A stretch of DNA of 64,000 nt, from contig NC_088326.1 of the NCBI RefSeq assembly GCF_910592395.1, positions 67,001 through 131,000 on the forward strand. The letters run 5' to 3'. Each line of letters starts with the position of its first letter. Position 1 is the first letter of the stretch. This DNA is from Lineus longissimus (Eukaryota; Nemertea; Pilidiophora; Heteronemertea; Lineidae). Below the pieces are notes generated by a model. It did no database searches. It saw only the letters and a list, made by a program, of their open reading frames with translations, and was not told the origin of the DNA. Both the position numbers and the translations under genes were made by a program. Shown in pieces: positions 12,401 to 21,600 of the stretch.

Positions 12401-13687
12401 CCAAATTACAAGATGCTTTTGTGAAGAAATCCGAAGAAATGGCAACAGTTGAAAATGCCGCTGCCCTGTCTGTGCCTTGCACGCGCTTCATGCAGCTTAT
12501 TATTCCTACTATTGATAGTCCCACATGTGCATTCCTTCAACAAAACATACTCCGCCTTATCTCTGGATGCACCTGTGGGGCGTGCGTTAAAAAATAATTC
12601 AATTTTAAAACTTTTTTGAGATCAGGCTTTTTTTACTCCTGTATGTCGTTGGCACCAACTAAAACCACTTACCACTGTACTCAAAATATCGAGAGGCGGA
12701 GCATATTGAAAACAACTGGTGCCAGGCTCAGTTGAGGTTGGCATTTCTCCTCCCTGTGTGGACGATCATCCTGCGGAGATCATTTGCAGGGCCGGAGAAG
12801 CTCATTTTGCCTACATGTTGGCCTGTCCGACATGGGAGTCGATTTGGGATAAAGCAAGATGGGACTATTTGTAGGGGATGTCCAAAGTGAAATGTTTGGA
12901 AACTTATACATGTACTGGTTTTGCTGGTTGTGACAATCTTCTGTGGGGTGCATCCATAGAGCTTACAAGGACTCCGATTGGCTCAGAAAGGAAGAACCAT
13001 GGAGCTTAAAGGAAATCTGATTGCCTCAATAAGTACGACCACAGGCCGACTTATCAGCGGTGAATATCAGTCCTAAAGTCTCCTCCTTTGAAGGATGGAT
13101 ATACGCACAATGACGGTAGATCGGCATGCACGACCATGGATCTTACAAGGATTCTAATTGGCTCAAACAGCATGGGCCTGGAGCTCACAGAGATTTTGAT
13201 TGGCTCATACCCGAGTGGAAGTGCCATATTCTAGTGACAAGGCACGAGATGGTGGTCATTTCTCTTCTGTCTAACCGATAATGATCAAACCGAAGACGCT
13301 GGTAACAACACATTATTTATTATAACAACGCACAGTCAATTACAAAACATATCAACACATACATTGCCAGTTTTCTGCACAAATAAATAACGTTCCTTAC
13401 CCATAATGGCCTCATTTGATGAGAGTTCTGTTCAAATTCAATTTCTATCAAGGAGTTCATTCTGCATTACACTGTCAAAGTGACACACGACTGTCACCAT
13501 CTCTTACACTCATGCCATGAACACAACAGTTACTCTCCTCATTTATACATCGTCCATATGACCCTTGACCTGGATCTCGATGACTTTGAATGTTAACCTT
13601 GATCCCAATGTCCTTGAATTTCCATAGTAACTGACCCACAAAGCTTACTTGACCCTTCAATGACCTTGACACCACAACCTTGACCTT
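9437..13687. other. Mostly non-coding stretch between two minus-strand genes
   Basis: It contains the C-rich repeat at 11013-11470, a run of 'attggctc'-containing near-repeats at 12955-13207, and open frames of uncertain meaning. The more coding-like of these are minus 9727-9936, which has no donor before its stop, and plus 10416-10610, which encodes a charged helical-looking segment with DLSTRKRELEAS. None could be chained to other exons. The right end (13300-13687) is 3' UTR of the FAM8A1 gene. A minus-strand AATAAA lies at 13316-13321, and the UTR is rich in TGACCTTGAC motifs at 13540-13690. Confidence 0.45.
11013..11470. repeat. C-rich tandem repeat, about 123-bp unit, nearly 4 copies
   Basis: The phrase 'cagcccctggtgtg..gggatgtgaagaaacat' recurs at about 11013, 11139, 11262 and 11386, a period near 123 bp. 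Inside each unit are shorter repeats of the type gtccgcccct and ttcgccccct. The plus strand is almost free of G runs while the minus strand carries many GGGG runs, so G-quadruplexes could form on the minus strand. Open frames here on both strands are artefacts of the low complexity. Confidence 0.85.
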
Positions 13688-16674
13688 TCACCTTGGCCTC
13701 GGTTGTCCGAGTAACAAGTCATCATTGCTCTCCACGACAATACTGTTTGCTATGATGTCATAAGCTGCTCGTCCGTGCGCAAAAAACAGCGCCGTGAAAC
13801 ACATCGGGAAGAGGAACGCCAGGGAGAAGTTTTTGATCACAGAACGGACGAGGGCACTGAAAAGAGACCAAATAAGATCATGAGAGAAATTGATAAAGAT
13901 TTTTCACCGTCCAAGCATTCGGTAACAAACATTTTTGGTTAAATGAACTTTTTTCTGCCATTCTGTTGGTCAGACAGCCCTCTATTAACAGAAATCAAAA
14001 AGCACTGCTCTACATGGCACCAGTCTTGACATATTGAAAACTTACTTCCAAAAGCCGATATTTTGTGCTGGAATAACTCTGAGTTTATTATCGGGCAGGT
14101 CGATCACTTCCATGCATGACACAACACACAACCCCATCACACGCTTCCCGGGTGTTGATCCGCCGATTGTCCGAATGCCGTTACGGAGACACAATGCCTG
14201 GAAAGATAAGATATACGATGAACCAAACAACTCAATATATTTTCATAAAAAAGATAACTCACCGCAAACCGCATTCAAATGGCGCTCATCACAATCATTT
14301 ATACAATGAGTGGTAACCCCACTCTATTTTCACAATTATCACCATCTCTCTCTCGTCTTAGGATATCCACATGATTCACATGAGTTTTGCTGGCAATGGA
14401 AATGATCCAGGAACTCCTGTTGCATTTTCAGAATCTGATTAGTTTGCCCACGTGTCACAAATACACAAATGTACCAAGGTAGCCTCCGGTGCTGGTTGGT
14501 TCAAATATCTGTTTAGCAAAATGAGTATAAAACAAAGCTAAAACGGTCTAAAATTACCTCATAAATACTGATGAATATCCTATTGATAACCTCCATTATA
14601 ACTATCTCAGTTGTTAATGCAAGCATTTTTTCAATATCTATCTCGCCTTTGGTTATGAACTGTTCCAAGTCGAGCGGCTGAAAGTCACTGCAACAGGGGA
14701 CAATATGACATCAGAGTTTAGCGACACATTACAAGATTGGCTCGAGGTTCTGGTAAAGGCTGTCTGCATTTGGTGTTGGGTACAATACCATAGCATTTCT
14801 ACTCCGAAATCTTTTTTTTAAAACACCACTAAATGTATCAGAACAATTTCAGAACAGATAATGATCATGAGATGAATCTTAGAAATCAGTCTACAGATAT
14901 CCGAGACAGAACAGCCAAATTTCAAATGCAAACAACCTTACTTTTTGACAAGGCAACTGAACGCACCTGGCCAAAATGGAACCAGAACCGAGAAGGCGAT
15001 GGAGCTGTCATAGTTAGTAACAACTGACAAGGTGCACCTCAATGAGTGAAACCAAAACTGTGGCATGGAGAATTTCCATCATAAGAACCATCATGTGTTT
15101 CGATGACGGATCCAACTTGAAAGAGCTGAGCAACCATCAGGGGATTGTCAGCAGAGGCGGTCTTCACGTTCGAGGTGACCTTCTCTGTCACCGACCATGA
15201 CAACCTCCAAATGAGGGCCATATCTTCACTACATTCAAATATCAATTTACCTCATAAGCACAGACAATAAGTCTGAAGAGTAAAGCCCAGACCAGCATCA
15301 GATAGAGCTCGTCCAATGAAGTCACAGCGTCAAAATCTTCAAAAAGGGGCATATTATAATTCGGTATTCGACTGCAAAAGAACAAGATCGTGGCTGATGT
15401 CTCAATTACTTGCTTATTGCCATTAAATGTGCCAGTTTTACGATTGCAACGTGTTTCAACCTGGCTTTGAGTTTTGTTTATCTTATATTCTAATGAACAT
15501 GGTTTGGATCATGAATATGCTTATTGCTAGAATCTAAAACTAGCAGAATTGTAATTTCCAATCACTAGTTGTGTACATGTATTGAAATTGGACCACCATA
15601 ATCGCAATATTCTGAACATTCCACATCATTGGTATAAATATAATGGTGGATGTTGCAGCCATCTCTGTGAACTTTGGCTGCACAACCTATTTATAGTATC
15701 ATAACCGTACCTGATTGTTCCCGTGTAGTCAACCAAGATACAGGTCACACCAACTTTGATCAACAGGAGGAGAAGGAAGTCGATAAACTCGGCAACAACA
15801 CGCTTCCAGATTGGTGGAATTCTGTAATCTTGATATCCTGAAAGAAGACAGGATAAACTCTTTCAACAAGGATATGTGGAGAATAATTTTTTAACAGTTC
15901 TGGTTCCGATTCTTTAATTCGCAGTCCTCCAAAGGGGAGTTTAACGCAATGGGTCAAGTTACGCCAACGTCAGCAGGCTTTTTGATGGGTCAAGTTACGC
16001 CAACGTTAGCGGGCTTTTTGATAGCGGAATTTCGAGTTGTTGGTTTTAGATGTTCTTATGATTTCCGATTAAGATCTTGTGATGACCTTTTTTTGAATTT
16101 GTCAGCGATTCTGCAATTGAGCCATTCGAACACTTCACGACAATGTGCCAGGAGCCTTGATCTGGAGAGAGACAAGACATGCATAATCAACCAAATTCAC
16201 ACCTGGTCCTTGCTGTTGTTGTTGTTGCTGTCGCTGACCCTGTCGAGGTGGGATGCCATTTTGTTGTGGCAAGTTCTGACCGGCTCTTCCAGGAATCACT
16301 CCTGCCACGTTAGAAACTGCTACATCAGCATACGCTTGTGAATAGCCCATGGTGTAGAAGGGAAAACTACTCGTGTAAAAGTTATTCATAGAACTCCAGT
16401 AATAATACTGCCAGATCCACCCCTGCACTGCCTGGGCATATTCTGTAGCAGTCTGAACAACATCGTCATCGGAAGAGGAAGTCATATTTCCTGATTTGTT
16501 TTGGGGTGCTTTATCGGACTTCGACTGCGTTGATTGGCCCCAAAGTCCAGCATTTAACTCTCCAAAGATATGCCCATCAGGCAGTTTAGTGTTTTTTGCC
16601 GACCCGGAAGCATTTTCGGCGTAATTTTGACTTTTATCGTCCCTTTTTCGAAGACCTGCACTATTTTCTGCCAT
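13688..16674 (-). CDS. FAM8A1: FAM8A1-like RDD-domain ER membrane protein
   Basis: Coding exons are 16203-16674, 15711-15837, one of two alternatives (15251-15371 or 14558-14687), 14046-14197 and 13688-13856. All phases close, giving 346 or 349 residues; the vertebrate protein is somewhat longer. Exon 1 encodes a polar N-terminus with a YAQAVQGWIWQYYYW segment and a short Gln run. Exon 2 carries the first RDD-domain helix (KRVVAEFIDF, then a Leu-rich stretch). The fourth coding exon has the conserved GGSTPGKRVMGL turn, and the last has RSVIKNFSLAFLFP and HGRAAYDIIANSIVVE. FAM8A1 is known as a cofactor of the HRD1 ubiquitin-ligase complex in ER-associated degradation. The start is set by the ATG at 16672-16674, 24 bp downstream of a TCTCGCGAGA promoter element. 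Identification rests on the order and wording of these motifs and I consider it secure. Confidence 0.9.
14558..14687 (-). other. FAM8A1: FAM8A1 alternative exon 3b
   Basis: This 130-bp exon (acceptor ctgttgcag, donor gtaattt) also enters in phase 2 and leaves in phase 0. It encodes 44 residues with IDIEKMLALTTEIVIMEVIN then RIFISIYE. It shares the acidic lead, the hydrophobic helix and the final YE with exon 3a but is otherwise diverged. If 3a were spliced directly to 3b, the first codon of 3b would be TGA. The two can therefore only be used alternatively. Confidence 0.8.
15251..15371 (-). other. FAM8A1: FAM8A1 alternative exon 3a
   Basis: This 121-bp exon (acceptor ttttgcag, donor gtaaat) enters in phase 2 and leaves in phase 0. 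It encodes 41 residues ending in SLDELYLMLVWALLFRLIVC then AYE, a membrane helix placed just before the GGSTPGK exon. It is the version closer to vertebrate FAM8A1 as I remember it. It occupies the same slot as the exon at 14558-14687. Confidence 0.85.
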
Positions 16675-16697
16675 TGTTGTCGTGTCCCTTTAACAAA

Positions 16698-16707
16698 TCT
16701 CGCGAGA
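16698..16707. promoter_or_regulatory. TCTCGCGAGA promoter element of FAM8A1
   Basis: A perfect 10-bp palindrome tctcgcgaga lies 24 bp upstream of the FAM8A1 start codon. This element is known from housekeeping promoters in animals, where it is read by Kaiso (ZBTB33)-type and related factors. Its distance from the ATG suggests a very short 5' UTR or a site inside it. Confidence 0.6.
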
Positions 16708-16756
16708 ATTGAACAGCGTAATTGTGCAGAACATGTTTGGCGACTGCTAAATGTTC

Positions 16757-16886
16757 TAGCCTGGTACCACTGGCCACCGTCAGACGACGCTGTTGTGTTT
16801 GACCTATTTTGACGACCGTCAATACAAAAGTCAAAATAGGTCAAACACAACAGCGTCGTCTGACGGTGGCCAGTGGTACCAGGCTA
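16757..16886. repeat. Perfect 57-bp inverted repeat (hairpin, 16-bp loop)
   Basis: The left arm 16757-16813 and the right arm 16830-16886 are exact reverse complements over 57 bp, with a 16-bp spacer. The arms begin tagcctggtacc and end tattttgac. It looks like a young fold-back element (MITE type) or a recently formed palindrome, inserted 83 bp upstream of the FAM8A1 start codon. I see no clear target-site duplication. Confidence 0.9.
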
Positions 16887-16934
16887 CTAAATTTTCTTCA
16901 ATCTTGACACTAGAGGCGCTGATTCCTTACAACG

Positions 16935-17130
16935 TAATACGGCGGGGACGAACTACGCTCATATACAACGGGGACGTTATGACCCGGGACGATACGGTGA
17001 TTGTAGCACGGGGACGTTATGACCGGGGACGAATGGTGATTGTAGCACAGGGACGATATGACCCGGGGACGATATGACCCGGGGACGATATGACCCGGGG
17101 ACGATATGACCCGGGGACGATGTGGTGATT
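16935..17130. repeat. 16-bp tandem array (ggggacgatatgaccc)
   Basis: Five near-identical 16-bp units occupy about 17049-17125. Diverged, longer-spaced relatives (ggggacgttatgaccc with ggtgattgtagcac inserts) extend left to about 16935. The array is GC-rich and lies in the upstream region of FAM8A1. ORFs across it in three frames are repeat artefacts. Confidence 0.85.
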
Positions 17131-17864
17131 GTGCGATATGACTGGCCACCCCGACACAGTAGTGGCTGGTAGTGACAACTCTGAAAAGAATACACACATA
17201 TGCGAACCACACACTGTATACTTCATAGACAACAGACAAACCTTTTGATACAATCAATATTTATTCAAATACATTGTAATTTTCATCAAACTCCGAACCA
17301 TGAACCTATGCTGTACACTGTACAATATCATTCAACCTATACTATAAAACTTGCCAGGGGCGGGACTAATGCTTTGCGCGTGGCAAACTCATATCTGGCG
17401 CAAATTTCCAATTTATTCTGGATAGCCCCCAACCCCAAATACGTAAGACAGCACCCCTCTTATTAAAAACATGTAAAATTTCCAACATTTTCTGAACAAA
17501 CTTTGCATATTCTCATGAAGTAATTATATCAACTCTTGCAGATGATATGACAAACATTTCAAACTATTTACTGATAGCTTTTGAACTCCCTCTGTCCATA
17601 ATGGATTCTTCCAATGCATTAACAAGAAGAGCCCATTATACAGGAAAATGGGGGTGAATAGCTGAGACCCTAAATTTTTGAAAACATGTCACACAACCTG
17701 TTGAAGTAAACCTGAACAAACAAACAAAGGCAAACTCGCCTTGAACACATTCAATATCATAAACAACAACAATAACATAAACAACACCACAACCTCCCAT
17801 AGTGTTTCAACAGAAGAATCATATAAACAAATATTCTTGAAATAGTAGTCACTGCACCCAACAC

Positions 17865-18437
17865 AACCACCGTGAACCGTGGATGCTATTGACAACACAA
17901 CCACCGTGAACCATGGATGCTATTGACAACGCAACCACCGTGAACCGTGGATGCTATTGACAACACAACCACCGTGAACCGTGGATGCTATTGACAACGC
18001 AACCACCGTGAACCGTGGATGCTATTGACAACGCAACCACCGTGAACCGTGGATGCTATTGACAACACAACCACCGTGAACCGTGGATGCTATTGACAAC
18101 ACAACCACCGTGAACCGTGGATGCTATTGACAACGCAACCACCGTGAACCGTGGATGCTATTGACAACACAACCACCGTGAACCGTGGATGCTATTGACA
18201 ACGCAACCACCGTGAACCGTGGATGCTATTGACAACACAACCACCGTGAACCGTGGATGCTATTGACAACGCAACCACCGTGAACCGTGGATGCTATTGA
18301 CAACGCAACCACCGTGAACCGTGGATGCTATTGACAACACAACCACCGTGAACCGTGGATGCTTTTGACAACGCAACCACCGTGAACCGTGGATGCTATT
18401 GACAACACAACCACCGTGAACCGTGGATGCTATTGAC
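17865..18437. repeat. 34-bp minisatellite, about 17 copies
   Basis: The unit is aaccaccgtgaaccgtggat followed by gctattgacaac and a c-ended dinucleotide that is either ac or gc. Units are nearly identical apart from that A/G position, one cat-for-cgt change near the left end and one tttt change near the right end. Each unit contains a short imperfect palindrome (ccac..gtgg). The array is downstream of PRDM15, whose stop is at 18699. Confidence 0.9.
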
Positions 18438-18698
18438 ATTGTGTGAAATTGACAACTTAAGGGTGAATGTAGGCAGGAAATAGGTGGGAAAAGTTAACTT
18501 ATATGAAATCACCAACTGGCAGTATCATGTGTCTCTACTCTCTGACTGTTATGACACAAATAGCATTTGTGATGCCTTGGTTTTGACTAACAGGTAACTC
18601 CATCTGGTATTTGGCGAGACAACCAATATCCCCACTTCAGCATCAAACCCCATAGCCAAACTGAAACTCCCCTTTAGTGTGCATCATTTAGCATCTCT

Positions 18699-21600
18699 TC
18701 ATTCAGATTTCACCGTCACGTTATTTATACTGTTCTCAGCTTGAATGAGGGGAACGAGGATGTACTCCTGTGTCTCCACATCATGGTGAATCACATGAGT
18801 TGCTGCTCCATCCACGGCGAAATTAGGAATGTCTGTAAACGCTGCGACACTCACACCAGGATCTTGCGTATTCGACGCCAGACTCTGTAACACTTCCGCA
18901 GCCTCATGCGACATGACGTTATCAATGATGGCGGCGACATCCTGGTTATTTGGATCTTCCTCGATGACTTGGATCTCCGTGCCGCCGATGTTAATTGTCT
19001 GAATCTGCTGGAGCGAGTGAACTGCTTCTTCTGTCTGAGTGATGTTCTCAATCACATCAGTCACTTCTTCTGCAGTGACCTGATGAACCGGTTGAACCGT
19101 ACTTGATGCCTTTGTATGATGAATATTGGTCCGGATCGTACCGTCTGGATTCATAACCGTACGCTGCAACGACTTGACATAGTCCGGCTGGTCCATGACG
19201 TGAACTTTCTCTGGGTGGCGCCGGCGTATATGACGCCTCATAGTATGTGTATGGCGACAATCCGTGTTACAGAACTCACAGGTGTACATAATGCCACTAT
19301 GAAACACCTCGATGTGATGTCTCAAATCATACTCCTTCACAAAGGTTTTCTCACAGTCTTGACACGCATATCTCCGGCCATGCTCGTGCTCCAACTTATG
19401 CTTCCCGAGCTGTTCCGGATACTTGAACATCCGATCACAATACGGACACTGAAGTGTCCTCCCCTCCGTGTGCACCAACTGATGCTTTAGCAAGTTTCCT
19501 TTCTGACGGAAAGTCTTACCACAAGTCTCGCACGTATAAATCATCACGTTATCATGATGGAAATACTTGATATGTGCCAATACCGTATTCTTACTCTTCA
19601 ACATTTTGCCACAGTGAGGACACTGAGCACCTTTTATCTTTGTATGGACAAACTGCATGTGTGTCTTCAAGGTGGCTTTGAGGTGAAATCGTCTTGCACA
19701 AGTCGGGCACTGGAACTGTTTCTCTCCGTGACGTTTCATGTGTTTGTTGAGGTTACCGACGCTGACGTATGATTTCCCACAAGTTGGACACAGGTGAGGC
19801 TGTGGATCCTCCTCGGGGAACTTATTCTGCGCTGCGTGTGAATGTTTGACGCGGACAACCGTGCCATCTGGCCGTTTACACATATGGTACCCATAGTAAT
19901 CTTTTCGATGGAACATCTTGTGGCAGTGTTCACATTCATATTTCGGTCTCGTGTGAAGGAGTTTATGACGGTCTAGATATCGGACATCGCGGAAGACTTT
20001 CCCACATGTTGGGCATGTGGTGTCGGACCACTCACCCGTACAAACTTTTGTATGCTCTTCTAGAGCGTGCATTGACCTATAGGGGCGCTGGCAGCTCCCA
20101 CACTTATATGGTGTCGAATGCTCCAAAGAGTGCTTGAAAAACTCATTCACGTTGAAGAACTCACTATCGCAAACGGTGCACTTCACAAACCCTTTCTCTT
20201 GGATCGAAATGCGAGCTTGGCAAACAATCTCGTGCATCTCCAAATCTAGTTTCCGCCCGAATGATTTCTTGCACATTTTACATTTGAATTTGTCCGAATG
20301 GGTGATCATATGGCGGTCCAGATGTTCTTCCTTTGTGAAAACTTTCTGGCAGACACGACATTCAAACTTCACCACTTGGTTGTTGTCTTCATCTTGCACT
20401 TCTGCTTCGCTGTTGCTTGGCGACTTTCCGGCGCATACGTGACCTGTCAAGGTCATCTGCGTGGAGAACTGTTTGCCACAGCCCTCACATCTGTATTTCC
20501 CTTCATGCCACACCATGTGGTTCTTGAGCTTTGCGTCATCACTGAAAACCTTTGAACATTTGGAACAGGCGTGAATCTCGACATTCATTTCTATCAACTG
20601 TTCTGGGTAACACTTATTCAAATGCTGTAACAAACTTTGTTTCCGAGAGAACGATTTCTCACATTTCTTGCACACCAAATCCCGCGTGTGGCCAGTCATG
20701 TGACGGAATAAATACTTCATGTTCCTAAAGGTGGCGCCACATATGTCGCAATGATGCAGAGCAGACGGTGCGTCTTTCTCAGCAAGACAAGTGTGCTTTT
20801 CCAAAGTCTCCTTTCGCATGAAAACACGAAAACATTTCTGACAGTTGAAGTTCTGGGAATGGCCAATATAATGCGGTTCAAGATTCTCACGCGATTTGAA
20901 CAGCTTCCCACAGTCTGGACAAGAAAAAAAACCATCGGGATTTGGCATAAGATTTTTTATTCTCGAGCGACACAAATGTTTTTCCAGTTGCTCCTGTGTG
21001 TCAAAGAACCTCCGACAATCCTCACAGAATTTCTTCTCAGCATGTTTTTCCATGTGCGCCTTGATGGATTCCAACTTGGTACAGCAGATCTCACAGAAAC
21101 CACACTTGAATGCTTGCACACCAGATTGAGTTTCGTACAACGCGTATCGCCCATCCTCAAACTTCTCTTTGAACATAAGGTCTTCAAGTTTTCCCTTTGT
21201 TAATAAACGTTCTGTTTTTTCTATGTCGTCATCCATGATGAAACCAACGCCAGAACTGGGGCGTACTGTGGATTCCATCACAACTTCCATCTTGGAGGAG
21301 TGCCCCGATCCGAAACCATTCTCGCCTCCTTCGTCCTCTGCACCAGTTGGTGGAACTTCATCACCCTCAAGGGCCTCATCATCCCCAGACGGGGTATCAA
21401 AGCTTACACCCGCAACTGCTGCTGCCGTTTCCATCTTCTCTGTATTATTGCTATCAATCTCCGTAGCATTCAGTAGTGTCTGTATGACATCTGCCTCAGC
21501 CTGCGTCAGCACCCCTGATTCATCTCCATGTACCAGAACCTCCACATCACCCTTCTCAGACACATCATCCTCCACTATCATCTCAGACAAGCTACGCTCC

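Larger units (their letters stand above)
16675..18698. other. Repeat-rich spacer between FAM8A1 and PRDM15
   Basis: It holds, in order, the FAM8A1 promoter element, the 57-bp perfect inverted repeat, the 16-bp array, about 700 bp of AT-rich sequence with no gene seen, the 34-bp array, and the 3' flank of PRDM15. The ORFs in it are products of these repeats. Confidence 0.6.

Noticed and set aside
15039-15245. Minus-strand ORF of 68 codons in FAM8A1
   Set aside because: It lies in the intron next to exon 3a, has no acceptor/donor pair in frame, and resembles nothing in the family.
16910-17257. Three overlapping minus-strand ORFs with SSPGHIVPGSYRPRV repeats
   Set aside because: They translate the 16-bp array in different frames; no splice sites or homology.
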